Shown: positions 16,188-24,909, counted from the stretch's first letter. The stretch: DNA of 34,340 nucleotides from CAZFQG01 sp964520785 (GCA_964520785.1 CAZFQG010000051.1:1-34340), one strand, 5' to 3'. A program made the numbers and translations. The notes: a model not told the origin generated them from the letters alone.

Positions 16188-17219
16188 ATGACATGGGAAC
16201 AACGTTGGCATCCGCTTCGCGAGGAATGGGTCATCGTCGCGGCGCATCGGAATGACCGGCCATGGACCGGCGAAATGGTCGTCGCGGCGGCGGAGGATGT
16301 TCCGGAATACGATCCCCGATGTCCCCTTTGTCCCGGAAACGCGCGGGTCAGCGGAGTGCAGAACGACGAATACGACGGCGTCTTCGTTTTCGATAACGAC
16401 CTGCCCTGCGTGGGGCCGGATGCTCCGGAGCCCGGACCGAGCCCGCGCGCCGTTTTCCAAAACCGCCGGGCGGAGGGCTTGGCTCGCGTCGTGTGCTACG
16501 ACCCGCGGCATAATATGACCCTGGCGGAGTTGGAGGTGGGGGGAATCCGGCGGTTGCTCGATACATGGCGGGCCCAGTTCCTCGAGCTGGCCGCGCGGCC
16601 GGAGGTCGAACACGTCCTCGTTTTCGAGAACAAGGGTCGGGTGGTGGGCGTTTCGAATCCGCATCCCCACTGCCAGATCTACGCCACGAATTTCGTTTTC
16701 AAGACGATCGCCGTGGAGAAGGAGGCGGCCCGGCGGCATTTCGAGACGACCGGCAACTCCCTGCTCGAAGACATCATCGCGGCGGAGAAGATTGACGGCC
16801 GCCGGGTACTCCGCGAGAACGACACGGCGATCGCGTTCATCCCTTACTTCGCGCGATACGCTTACGAGACGTTCGTCGCCCCCAAGCAATGTCACGCGTC
16901 GATCGCGGGGCTCTCCAGCGAAGAACTCACCGATTTGGCGGCGGTTCTCAAGGAGGTTCTGGTCCGCTTCGATAATCTCTGGAAGATGTCGTTCCCCTAC
17001 GTCCTGGCCCTGCATCAGGCGCCCTGCGACGGCCGCGACCACCCGGGCTTCCATTTCCATCTAGAGTTCCACCCCCCTTTGCGATGTCCCAACCTGCTGA
17101 AATACCTCGCCGGCCCGGAGATCGGCGGCGGCAGCTTCCTAAGCGACACCTCGGCGGAGGAGAAGGCGGACGAGTTGCGGGCCGTCGACGCGGTTCACTG
17201 GCGAGGGAGGGGTTCGTGA
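16188..17219 (+). CDS. galT: Galactose-1-phosphate uridylyltransferase
   Basis: The 343-residue product transfers UMP between UDP-glucose and galactose-1-phosphate in the Leloir pathway. The HIT-like active site NPHPHCQ is present, with His159, the nucleophile His161 and Gln163. The zinc pair CPLC lies near residue 47, and the N-terminus RWHPLREEWVIVAAHR is typical. A second conserved histidine block (HPGFHFHLEFHPP) lies near the C-terminus. I chose the ATG at 16188: it is where family similarity begins and GGGGGAA lies 7 bases upstream. The open frame extends up to 15960, but that part looks non-coding. It may pair with the alpha-galactosidase at 5744; galK and galE are not in the window. 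Confidence 0.93.
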   Translation: MTWEQRWHPLREEWVIVAAHRNDRPWTGEMVVAAAEDVPEYDPRCPLCPGNARVSGVQNDEYDGVFVFDNDLPCVGPDAPEPGPSPRAVFQNRRAEGLARVVCYDPRHNMTLAELEVGGIRRLLDTWRAQFLELAARPEVEHVLVFENKGRVVGVSNPHPHCQIYATNFVFKTIAVEKEAARRHFETTGNSLLEDIIAAEKIDGRRVLRENDTAIAFIPYFARYAYETFVAPKQCHASIAGLSSEELTDLAAVLKEVLVRFDNLWKMSFPYVLALHQAPCDGRDHPGFHFHLEFHPPLRCPNLLKYLAGPEIGGGSFLSDTSAEEKADELRAVDAVHWRGRGS

Positions 17220-17356
17220 GAGCCACGATGTGCGACATGGGCGGCCTTTCGGACCGAAACATCGCGAATCTCCGCCGACGAATTCGCCGGTAATTGACTC
17301 GGAAATCCCATCCGCCTGGGAACTCCGATTCATCGGCGGTTCACCGAAGATCGCGT

Positions 17357-17545
17357 CTAACCGAGCCACATATAGACCCCCATCTGCGCCGCGGCGACGA
17401 AGGCGGCCCAGAAGCGGACGTTGCGGTACCAAGGCGCGTTCGCTTCCTCTTCCGCAAGAAGGTTCCTTGGAAGGAATAGTATCCAGAAGAAGACGGTCGC
17501 GAATACGGCGATGAAGGCGATCTTTCCGATCAACAGGGAGTCCAT
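17357..17545 (-). CDS. 62-residue membrane protein paired with the symporter
   Basis: This product has two hydrophobic segments, about residues 5-26 (IGKIAFIAVFATVFFWILFL) and 45-61 (FWAAFVAAAQMGVYMWLG), joined by a short charged loop (PRNLLAEEEANAPWYRN). It begins 11 bases after the sodium:solute symporter stop and its AGGA ribosome site touches that stop codon, so the two are almost certainly co-translated. Small two-helix partners next to SSS-family transporters are known, and this may be a subunit or stabiliser. I do not recognise a named family. It ends the six-gene minus-strand run that starts at 24743. Confidence 0.75.
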   Translation of the reverse strand: MDSLLIGKIAFIAVFATVFFWILFLPRNLLAEEEANAPWYRNVRFWAAFVAAAQMGVYMWLG

Positions 17546-17556
17546 GGTTCGTGTTC

Positions 17557-19134
17557 CTAATGCGATTCGGCCCCCTCTGAGGCGGGCGGCAGCCAGCAGA
17601 CGAGTCCGCGGAGACGTTCCTCGTCGTAGGGTTTGGTGAAGAGGCTTACCAGGACGATTCCACCCACGGCGGCCACGAAGGACCACCAGGCGACCCAGAG
17701 GTAGCTGATCGATCGCAGCGGCTCGCTCAGGCCGAAAATCGGAGCGATCATTTCCGAGTTGAGAATGACGGGCGCGACATGCATCCCGATCGCGGTGCCG
17801 ACTCCGGCGAGGATGCCGGCGAGACCGCCCCATTGGGTCGCCCGTTTGGTGAGCATCCCGAGCAAAAGGAGCGCGAATAGTGGTCCCTGGAAGAAGCTCA
17901 AGGCGACCTGGAAGGCCTCGAAGACGCTTCCGAAGTAGTTCTTCACGAGATAACTGACGAGTATCCCGGCCGCGAGAAAAACGACGACGAGCCAGCGGCC
18001 GACGGCCAGATAGTGGTGGTCGTCGGCGCCGGGGACCAGTGGCCGGTACAGGTCGGTCACGACGAGCGTCGACGCCGAGTTCACGTAGGAATCGAGATTG
18101 GAGAGTACCCCGGCCAGAAATGCGCCCATCACGATGCCGAGTACGCCGGGCGGCAGAAGCCGCACTACCAATAGGGGCAATACGCCGTTCCCCTCCCAGC
18201 CCTCGCCCGGCGTCCCCAACTCCTGGTGGAACAGGGCCAGGCCGATCAAACCGGGGATCACCAGAAGCATCGGAAAGAAGAGCTTGATCACCCCGCAGAA
18301 TACGTACGACGCACGGGCCTGGTTTTGGCTCTTCGTCGCAAGCGTCCGCTGGACAATCGCCTGGTTGCCGATCCAATACGCCGGCCCGAGGACGAACCCG
18401 AGTCCCAGCAGGACCGCCGGCCACGGAAAGACGGGGTGATCGGCCGGCAAGACCAGCGAGAAGTGGTGCTCCGTCCAGGGAATCGCGGAGACCTTCTCGT
18501 GCAGGGCCTCGAACCCGCCGACCTCGTTGAGGCCCAGAATACAGATCAGCGCGGCCCCCACGATCAGCACCGCGCAGGAGAGCGAATCGGTCACGACGAC
18601 GGCTTTCAATCCGCCCACGGTCGTGTAGATCGCGACAACGACGGCCGTCACGGCGATGGAGAACCAGAACTTCCACTCCAAGAGGGCCTCGAACATGACA
18701 GCGGCGCTAACGAAGATCGTCCCCACGGTCACGACCATGAACAGGGCCCACGCGACGGCCAGCACGACCCGCACGCCGCGGTTGTAGCGGCGTCCCAGAT
18801 ATTCCGGAACGGTATACACGCCGGCCATCCAGAAGAACGGCATGAATAGAAACGCCGCGACCAAGAGTGGAAACGCACACCCGATGAAGTCGAAATTCAT
18901 CATGACGATGCCGTACCGGTAGCCGTCAGCCGCCAGTCCGACCATGTCCTTCGCGCCGATGTCGGAAACGACCAGCGACAACCCGACCGCCCACCAAGGG
19001 AGAGTCTTCCCGGCGAGAAAGAAATCCTTGCTGGTCTTGACTCCGTAGCTCATCCAGAGCCCCAGCGCGGTGACGATGAGGAGATACCCCACGACAAGCG
19101 ACGCGTCGAGGGGTCCTAGGGCGACATGGTCCAT
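17557..19134 (-). CDS. Sodium:solute symporter (SSS family)
   Basis: The 525-residue polytopic membrane protein shows SSS hallmarks: an N-terminal helix, then YGVKTSKDFFLAGKTLPWWA, GYRYGIVMMNFDFIGCAF and the helix-4 end VYTVPEYLGRRYN. About 13 helices fit the hydrophobic pattern. The family imports sugars, sugar acids, vitamins or amino acids with Na+. Coming after a pectate lyase and a glycosidase-like gene on the same strand, uptake of galacturonate or an oligogalacturonide product is the best guess (inference). It starts 36 bases after the GHL10-like gene, with GGAACC as a weak ribosome site. Confidence 0.9.
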   Translation of the reverse strand: MDHVALGPLDASLVVGYLLIVTALGLWMSYGVKTSKDFFLAGKTLPWWAVGLSLVVSDIGAKDMVGLAADGYRYGIVMMNFDFIGCAFPLLVAAFLFMPFFWMAGVYTVPEYLGRRYNRGVRVVLAVAWALFMVVTVGTIFVSAAVMFEALLEWKFWFSIAVTAVVVAIYTTVGGLKAVVVTDSLSCAVLIVGAALICILGLNEVGGFEALHEKVSAIPWTEHHFSLVLPADHPVFPWPAVLLGLGFVLGPAYWIGNQAIVQRTLATKSQNQARASYVFCGVIKLFFPMLLVIPGLIGLALFHQELGTPGEGWEGNGVLPLLVVRLLPPGVLGIVMGAFLAGVLSNLDSYVNSASTLVVTDLYRPLVPGADDHHYLAVGRWLVVVFLAAGILVSYLVKNYFGSVFEAFQVALSFFQGPLFALLLLGMLTKRATQWGGLAGILAGVGTAIGMHVAPVILNSEMIAPIFGLSEPLRSISYLWVAWWSFVAAVGGIVLVSLFTKPYDEERLRGLVCWLPPASEGAESH

Positions 19135-19170
19135 TGGCTGGTTCCGGTCATGGGGAAAGTTTTCTCGAAA

Positions 19171-21981
19171 CTACGGATCGATCCTCATGGCATCGATATC
19201 GAGTGTACCCGACTCGCACGGACGGACAAGGACCCGCGAGTCTCGCTTACCGTCCGTGGGACCAATCGGCAAGGAAAAAGCTTCCCACTCCTCTCCAACC
19301 GTCACGGTCTTCTCCGCTTCTCCGGAACCGATTACCGACAACCCGACCTGCCGCCGCGAATCGGCCTTCAGTCTCACGGTGAGCACGGAGTTTTCCGATT
19401 GCGGAATCCGAAATGGCACGCTGGTGAAGTCCCAGCCGTCAGCGCCTTCCAGTCGAACGAATTGCCGGCCGCTGGGGGCGTCGCCTCGCGAAACGAGTTC
19501 GATTTCCGGAGGCTCCGGAATCGCGGCGTCCTCGATGAGCAATCCGTCGAACCAGACGCGACCTGCCGCCGGCTCGCCTTGGGCCTTCAAGAAACACGCG
19601 ACTTGTACCGTCACGCCCCCCTGGGGCAGTTCGACCGTCGCGCTCAGAGGCATCCAGGGGAAAGTCTCCTCTCGGGGCGCCTCGGTTGTTTCTTCCGCCA
19701 GGACGTTTCCGTCCGCGTCGAGCACGGTCACGGTCATTCCGGTCGCGAATGCGCCGAGGAGATACTCCCCGTGGGCATGAACCGTCACGCGAATCGGAGC
19801 GCGGCGGACCTCGGCGAGCGGAAAGAGCCCCACCCAGCTTCCGCCGGAGCCGGCCTTTGCCTCCTCGCCGTCCAATCCGATCATGACGCTCGTCCGGCCG
19901 TGCCAGGAGCGTCCGGAGTCCGGGTCGTCATGCATGACCTTCCAGTCGCACACCTCGAAAACGCCCGGCCCGCTCGACTGGAATCTCCAGCCCGCCGGGC
20001 GTGCGTCGTTGTCGACGCGACGTTCGAACGACCAGTTGACGCGGTCGGCGAGCTGATTCTGGATGCTTGGGACCGCCGCCCATAAATGGGTGTTTTCTTC
20101 CTCGAAATCGCCTTGCGGGACAAGGCCGGGGTAGCGCTCGGAAAGGAGGCGGACGGCCGGAATGGGCACCGGTTCTCCGGCCGCGAATAATTCGACCGCC
20201 GGCCGGTCACCGGCAGCCCGCCACAGGGCACGGCGCATCGTCCGGTCGTGCGAAGCGAACAGGTCGAGATCATGGACCAGGATCGCGTCCCCCCCCATGG
20301 CGGTCAGGTACCGCAACTGCCTGGGAAGATAATCGAGCAACGCGGCGAAGCCGATCTCCGCGGCGATGGGGCCGTGCGTCCCGCTGGAGATAATGTACGG
20401 CCAGAAGGGCACGCGCGCTTCGGCGCAAGCCAAGCGGATTTCCTCCATTCTCCGCTGTCCGGCCGTGTCGTAAAAGGCGTAGTACTCGCCGCGGCTGTTC
20501 GCCATGAGAAGCGCGTCGGCGGCTTCGCGATTGAGTATCTCGCGCCAGTCCAGGTAAAGATTCGGCCCAGCGGGCTGTAGACGCCCCGATACGGTCGCCC
20601 CGACAATCGTCTCGATGCCGGCCGCATTGAGCCTTCGCCTCGCCTCCACGAGGAAGTCGATGAGGAATCCACCACGAATCCGCCCGAGCTTCTCACGGTC
20701 GAAGTCTCCCTCGAGCGGGTCCGTTCCATGGAGTTCCTTGTACTTCTCCACGACCGGCGGATTGAAGCCGCTGTCGCGATTGTGAGGCCGGTTGAGGTGA
20801 TTTCGCGGGATATGGCTCGATTTCGTGCAAAAGAAGACGTAGTCGGGTTCGTAGGCGATGAACTCCTCCACGATCTCGAGCATGTGTTCACGGACTTCAG
20901 CGTGCGAATAGCAAGGAAACCCGCTCAGGTTCGGCTTTCCCGGAAGACCCTGGGGCGTGAATTCGGGATGTTCCTCGATGAGGCGGTTATAGGCGGCCTC
21001 GAAGAGATCGAACCAAACAGTCGCCTTGATCCCCTGCTTACGACATTCTTCGACCAGAAGCCGGAGCGGATCGTAGTCCGGACCGAAGGCGTCGAGCCGC
21101 TCGTTGTAAAACGTCCCGGCGCGGGAGCGGAAGTTGAGAGCCCCCTTATTGCTGATCCGCGGATTCAGACCCTCGACGCCGGCCTCCTTCGCGTCGGCCG
21201 CCAAATCCCGAATACCCTCCGGCGAAAGGACGAGGCAGTTGAAGTCCCAGTTGAGATACACCGGGACGCGAGCCGGGTGCCCGGCAAGCGCGGCGGCCAA
21301 TGCCGGCGAACGAACGTAGGCCCCCGAACCCGGGGTAACGAATGATCCGTCCGGGCGGAAGACCCGGTAGCGGACGAAATCGACCGCGCCGGCCCCGGCT
21401 CCGTGGGAAGAAGGTCCGCCGACCCGAATGCTCGATCGCAAGGAGGACCGCGGCGCAACCAAGGAACCGGTCAAGAGTTTCTTCCCCTCGGCGAAGAGGG
21501 TGAATGCTCCGTTCTCCGTCTCGACCCGATAGGTGGTAGGCTTGGTCGTATCGAAATCCGTCTCGTTTCCGGAGCGTTTCGCGATAATCTTGTCGGGCAA
21601 GAACGAAAAACACTCTTCCCGCTTCCCGTCGCACAGACCGACTACGAATCCGTCGGTCCGGGTTTTCGGCGAGATCGCCAGACGGGACTCCAATACTTGC
21701 CGCCCATTCGGTTCGGCGGGCCAGGCGTGCGTCAGGCAGGCCGTCCCCGGTTCACTCGGCAGACCGTTGGTTATCCTGAGCCGGCCGTCTTGGAGAGTGA
21801 CTTCGCCGTTGCCGGTAATGCTCGCCCGCCATGTATCGTGGTACGCGCCGCCGCGAAGCATCCGCTCGGCGGAGGCCTCGTGGGTCCACGAGCGCTCCGT
21901 CGGTGAGGCGGAGAGAATCGTGCCGCTCGCGAGAAGAGAAATGGTCGTCAGAAGTCGAAAAGTAGGTCGAAGTCGTCTCAT
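19171..21981 (-). CDS. Secreted multidomain glycosyl hydrolase-like (GHL10-type) protein
   Basis: From the ATG at 21981 the product has 936 residues. A signal peptide covers about residues 1-25 (LLTTISLLASGTILSAS). Residues 30-215 form a beta-sandwich resembling LamG or 3-keto-disaccharide-hydrolase-type domains. Residues 240-600 look like a TIM barrel of the glycosyl hydrolase-like 10 kind (VYLNWDFNCLVLSPEGIRDL; ECRKQGIKATVWFDLFEAAY; EPDYVFFC). Beta-rich, carbohydrate-binding-like domains fill the rest. Catalytic residues cannot be assigned by eye. The ATG overlaps the stop of the pectate lyase gene (ATGA) and AAGGAG sits 10 bases upstream, so the two are translationally coupled. A role in pectin side-chain or oligosaccharide cleavage is inference. 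Confidence 0.78.
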   Translation of the reverse strand: MRRLRPTFRLLTTISLLASGTILSASPTERSWTHEASAERMLRGGAYHDTWRASITGNGEVTLQDGRLRITNGLPSEPGTACLTHAWPAEPNGRQVLESRLAISPKTRTDGFVVGLCDGKREECFSFLPDKIIAKRSGNETDFDTTKPTTYRVETENGAFTLFAEGKKLLTGSLVAPRSSLRSSIRVGGPSSHGAGAGAVDFVRYRVFRPDGSFVTPGSGAYVRSPALAAALAGHPARVPVYLNWDFNCLVLSPEGIRDLAADAKEAGVEGLNPRISNKGALNFRSRAGTFYNERLDAFGPDYDPLRLLVEECRKQGIKATVWFDLFEAAYNRLIEEHPEFTPQGLPGKPNLSGFPCYSHAEVREHMLEIVEEFIAYEPDYVFFCTKSSHIPRNHLNRPHNRDSGFNPPVVEKYKELHGTDPLEGDFDREKLGRIRGGFLIDFLVEARRRLNAAGIETIVGATVSGRLQPAGPNLYLDWREILNREAADALLMANSRGEYYAFYDTAGQRRMEEIRLACAEARVPFWPYIISSGTHGPIAAEIGFAALLDYLPRQLRYLTAMGGDAILVHDLDLFASHDRTMRRALWRAAGDRPAVELFAAGEPVPIPAVRLLSERYPGLVPQGDFEEENTHLWAAVPSIQNQLADRVNWSFERRVDNDARPAGWRFQSSGPGVFEVCDWKVMHDDPDSGRSWHGRTSVMIGLDGEEAKAGSGGSWVGLFPLAEVRRAPIRVTVHAHGEYLLGAFATGMTVTVLDADGNVLAEETTEAPREETFPWMPLSATVELPQGGVTVQVACFLKAQGEPAAGRVWFDGLLIEDAAIPEPPEIELVSRGDAPSGRQFVRLEGADGWDFTSVPFRIPQSENSVLTVRLKADSRRQVGLSVIGSGEAEKTVTVGEEWEAFSLPIGPTDGKRDSRVLVRPCESGTLDIDAMRIDP

Positions 21982-23414
21982 GGGGATGGGGACTCCTTGC
22001 GGTGCATGGCGATGTAATCGCCGAGAATCTTCGTGTTCGTGATAAACGTCGATGTCGAGAGCGTTTTGTCTTTTCCTTCCTCGCGAGGCCACGCACGAAG
22101 CGGACGGACATCCACCCACCGGCCCCGGGAATCCAGCCGACCAATGACGCGACGGACCGATTCTTCGGAAGGACTGGAAAAGGCAATCTCGGACCAACTT
22201 TTGGGCGATGCGCCTTCTTGGACGCCGCGCTCGTACCGGCGGCGAATGGCGCCGAGCCGGCTGTTGACCTTGAAGGAGTAATGCGTGGGCACGTCCGAAT
22301 CGTCGTAGGTGAGCCGGTAGTCCTTCGTGAAATAGAGCGGCCGGTCCGTTTTCAGTTCGTAGTAGCGCGCCAGCCGGCCGTCCGGAAGAACCTGCTTCTC
22401 GTAGTACTCCAAGGCGCGGCCGACGGCATCCAGGAACGCCGACTTGCCGGAGATATCGTACAGGTCCAGGAGGGCCTCCATGGCCCCCTGCGATTCCCCT
22501 CCGGTAATCGCCGGCGGCTCGAACTTCCGCGCCCAGTCCGGCTGCATGTCGGCGTTGTATTGCTGCCCCCAGCCAGGTTGAGGGTCCGGCATTTGGGCCA
22601 AGAGCAGGAACTCGCCCCCCTTCATGGCTCCTTCGAGGTATTCCGCGTTGCCGTAGACGTCATGAGCCAGCAGGAATGTCCGGATGCAGTCGTACTGGGC
22701 GTTGTCGTTGAGCGTCAGGTAATCGGCGTAACGTTTTCCCTCGTACGTTCGCGACCACTCTTCCGGATAGGACGCCGACTTCACCACGAAACCCTCGGGG
22801 TCGAACGGCCCCGAGAACCGCTGCGGCCATCCGCCGTTGGGCCGTTGGGCCCCCAGAAGGGCCGCCAGCCCGTACTCGACCGCTTCGTGAATTTGGGCGT
22901 TTCGTCCCTCTAGCGTCTGGTCCAGCAGAATCAAGAACCGCAGGGCGGATTGAGTGACGTCGTCATCCAGAGTCGACGTGTTCATCCGGTCCTTCGACTC
23001 CGGCTCGGTCCGATAGGCGGCGGCCTTCCGCCCACGCTCGTCGAATCGAACGCTGTAGTACCAACCGCCGCAGCGGAGTTGGCCTTGTACAAGACATATC
23101 CCTGTTTTGGTCGCGGCCTCCAAGTAGTATCCGTCACCGGTCGCATGGTACGCGCGCAAGAGGGCCATGCCGACGGAGGGGGTCCCCGGTGGTTGAATCC
23201 ACACGGTCTGCGCATCCGCGCGGCCTTCCCCCTCGCGCCGCTGGAGATCCAGGTCATACGCCCACAAATAGCCTCCTTCGCAAGCAATCTCGTTGGTGAA
23301 GAAGTCGCACGCGCGGCGGAGGGCGGAGGCTGCCTCCGCCGGCAAATCAGCTCCGGCGCAGATGCTCGTGGAGAACAGGACGAGGCAGGTCAAGGAATGG
23401 ATGGGGGCGCGCAT
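21978..23414 (-). CDS. Secreted PL10-type pectate lyase
   Basis: The 478-residue product has a signal peptide (HSLTCLVLFSTSICAGA). An alpha-toroid-like body carries motifs seen in the PelA/PL10 family: TSTLDDDVTQSALRFL, RPNGGWPQRF, TLNDNAQYDCIRTFL and KFEPPAITGGESQGAM. PL10 enzymes cleave polygalacturonate by beta-elimination. I chose the ATG at 23414 because the signal peptide starts there; the frame extends further upstream across a neighbouring gene. No SD precedes it: the 44 bases before the ATG are a CCA-rich simple repeat. It shares an ATGA overlap with the next gene. The family assignment is by motif resemblance and should be checked by profile search. Confidence 0.8.
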   Translation of the reverse strand: MRAPIHSLTCLVLFSTSICAGADLPAEAASALRRACDFFTNEIACEGGYLWAYDLDLQRREGEGRADAQTVWIQPPGTPSVGMALLRAYHATGDGYYLEAATKTGICLVQGQLRCGGWYYSVRFDERGRKAAAYRTEPESKDRMNTSTLDDDVTQSALRFLILLDQTLEGRNAQIHEAVEYGLAALLGAQRPNGGWPQRFSGPFDPEGFVVKSASYPEEWSRTYEGKRYADYLTLNDNAQYDCIRTFLLAHDVYGNAEYLEGAMKGGEFLLLAQMPDPQPGWGQQYNADMQPDWARKFEPPAITGGESQGAMEALLDLYDISGKSAFLDAVGRALEYYEKQVLPDGRLARYYELKTDRPLYFTKDYRLTYDDSDVPTHYSFKVNSRLGAIRRRYERGVQEGASPKSWSEIAFSSPSEESVRRVIGRLDSRGRWVDVRPLRAWPREEGKDKTLSTSTFITNTKILGDYIAMHRKESPSP

Positions 23415-23458
23415 GGCTGGTGGCTGGTGGTGGTGGATGGAGGTGGTTGGTGGTGGAC
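23413..23458. repeat. TGG/CCA-rich simple repeat
   Basis: The plus strand reads as interrupted TGG and GGTGG triplets throughout the gap between the GH5-like fragment and the PL10 gene. The transcript would carry CCACCA-type sequence. The many GG pairs on the template strand could form a two-layer G-quadruplex. It replaces the SD site of the PL10 gene. Confidence 0.75.
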
Positions 23459-23914
23459 CTAGACTTTGTATTCTTGGAGGAGTTCGAGCATTTGGCGGTC
23501 CAACTGGTGGCACTTGAAATTCTCGACGGTGTAACCGGGAGCACGGTGCAGATTCAAAAAGACGTGAATCCCGTATTGCCTGCCGAATTCCACCGCCTGG
23601 TCGATCCGTCCGATAATCTTCTCGTCGTACACATGCGGAGCCTCCGCAGCGGTCCGAGGGCGGTAATCCATCGGCAGGCGGACGAAGTAAAACCCCCAGT
23701 CGGCCATCCATTCAAAATCTCTCTCGGGAAAGGGCTCGGCCGAATGCTGCATGAACAGGCTCAGGAGATTGAACCCGTACCATTTCGGCAACTTCGCCGC
23801 CGTCGCCTCGGGAAATTCTCCCTTCGAGGCGGCCGTCGCCCGGGGGATTCCGGTAACCGCGACCGCCGCCGCGGCGCCGGCCTTGATAAAATGGCGTCGC
23901 TTCATCTCAGACAT
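23459..23914 (-). CDS. Tat-exported GH5-like cellulase fragment (C-terminally truncated)
   Basis: The 151-residue product opens with a twin-arginine signal (KRRHFIKAGAAAAVAVTG). It continues with the first strands of a GH5 (cellulase-type) barrel: KWYGFNLLSLFM, WMADWGFYFVRLPMDYR and YGIHVFLNLHRAPGYTV. GH5 catalytic domains need roughly 300 residues and two glutamates on strands 4 and 7; both are missing. After APGYTV the ending (ENFKCHQLDRQMLELLQEYK) no longer looks like GH5. The TGG/CCA repeat follows the stop, so a deletion may have removed the rest. The start at 23914 overlaps the isomerase gene by 8 bases; an ATG at 23905 is the alternative. It may be inactive or act as a secreted decoy or binding protein. 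Confidence 0.65.
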   Translation of the reverse strand: MSEMKRRHFIKAGAAAAVAVTGIPRATAASKGEFPEATAAKLPKWYGFNLLSLFMQHSAEPFPERDFEWMADWGFYFVRLPMDYRPRTAAEAPHVYDEKIIGRIDQAVEFGRQYGIHVFLNLHRAPGYTVENFKCHQLDRQMLELLQEYKV

Positions 23915-24743
23915 GCTCTAAATAGGCCTTTTTGATCGCGTCGAGGAATTGATCCTGGTCCATTGCCCAATACCGGTTCGAAAAAATCTCGACTTCATTG
24001 TAACCCTCGAACCCGGCCGCCTCGACCCAACCCCGGATCTCCCGGATGTTGATGCAACCTTCCCCCATGAGCCCACGGTCGTTGAGCAGGTCCTCCGTCG
24101 GCGTCCGCCAGTCGCACACGTGGAAGGCATAGAGGCGTCCCGCGGCCGCACTCCGCTTGATCTGTGCCTCCAGCTCCGGATCCCACCAGAGATGATAGAC
24201 GTCGACGACGGAACCCACTCTGGGGTGGTTCAACTCATCGGCCATGTCATTGGCCTGGCCGAGCGTGTTGACGGCGCTGCGGCAGTCGGCATACATCGGA
24301 TGAAGCGGCTCGATTCCCAGCTTCACGCCGGCATCCCCGGCAAAGTCGGCGACCGCGGCGATTCCGTCGCGGATGTGCTTGCGTCCCTCGGGAAGGGGCA
24401 TCCCCGGGACCGCGCCGCAGACGAGCACCAACAGCGGAGCCCCCAGTCCGTGGCATTCATCGATCGCGCGGCGGTTATCGTCGATGGCCGCCCGGCGTCC
24501 GGCGGCGTCGCTTGCCGGAAAGAACCCACCGCGGGCCACGCTGACTACCTCGAGCCCAGCGTCCCGCGCCGCTTTGCCACAGACGACCGGGTCGCGTCCT
24601 TCAAGCCACTGACGCCACACGGTGATCCCCTTCACCCCCGCCGCGGCGTACTTGTCGATCGCTTCCTCGATAGACCACCAGGGCCTCGTGGTGATGGTGT
24701 GGATACACAGACGCGAAAAGTCGCTCAGGCACTGGGCCGGCAT
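23907..24743 (-). CDS. TIM-barrel sugar phosphate isomerase/epimerase
   Basis: The 278-residue protein belongs to the xylose isomerase-like TIM-barrel (AP endonuclease 2/IolE-like) superfamily. It shows the metal-ligand pattern at strand ends: LGIEPLH, GSVVDVYHLWW, YAFHVCDW and YNEVEIFS. Members interconvert sugars or act as dehydratases. It is cytoplasmic, with no signal peptide. AAAGGA lies 8 bases before the ATG and a promoter candidate is upstream. It is the first gene of the six-gene run that contains the pectate lyase and symporter, so it may convert an imported uronate or related sugar. The exact substrate cannot be read from sequence. Confidence 0.85.
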   Translation of the reverse strand: MPAQCLSDFSRLCIHTITTRPWWSIEEAIDKYAAAGVKGITVWRQWLEGRDPVVCGKAARDAGLEVVSVARGGFFPASDAAGRRAAIDDNRRAIDECHGLGAPLLVLVCGAVPGMPLPEGRKHIRDGIAAVADFAGDAGVKLGIEPLHPMYADCRSAVNTLGQANDMADELNHPRVGSVVDVYHLWWDPELEAQIKRSAAAGRLYAFHVCDWRTPTEDLLNDRGLMGEGCINIREIRGWVEAAGFEGYNEVEIFSNRYWAMDQDQFLDAIKKAYLEHV

Positions 24744-24794
24744 TTGGAAATCCTTTGCACTTCCGACTTGACAGAAGGAGACATTCTGCGTTCT

Positions 24795-24823
24795 ATTGTC
24801 CCCCGGGGACGATTCCGTTTCAA
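24795..24823 (-). promoter_or_regulatory. Promoter candidate for the polysaccharide-use operon
   Basis: On the minus strand TTGAAA (24823-24818) and GACAAT (24800-24795) are separated by 17 bases, about 50 bases before the isomerase start at 24743. No second promoter was seen before 17357, which supports one transcript for six genes. Confidence 0.5.
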
Positions 24824-24874
24824 GGGTCCGCTTCGTCGAGACGGGATGACCCCAAGTATGTACTAATTTCGAGG

Positions 24875-24902
24875 TTGTTAATAACTTTCAAACGGTTATC
24901 AT
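24875..24902 (+). promoter_or_regulatory. Promoter candidate for ribD, possibly leaderless
   Basis: TTGTTA (24875-24880) and TATCAT (24897-24902) are separated by 16 bases in a short AT-rich stretch. Transcription would start at about 24909, next to the ATG at 24910, and no SD is present. GTTAATAAC (24876-24884) is a short palindrome overlapping the -35 box. Confidence 0.4.
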
Positions 24903-24909
24903 TATATTG

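Noticed and set aside
17546..18676. Upstream extension of the 62-residue gene's frame to 439 codons
   Set aside because: Translation is Arg/Gly-rich and lies within the symporter gene in another frame; only the last 62 residues look like a protein and have a ribosome site.
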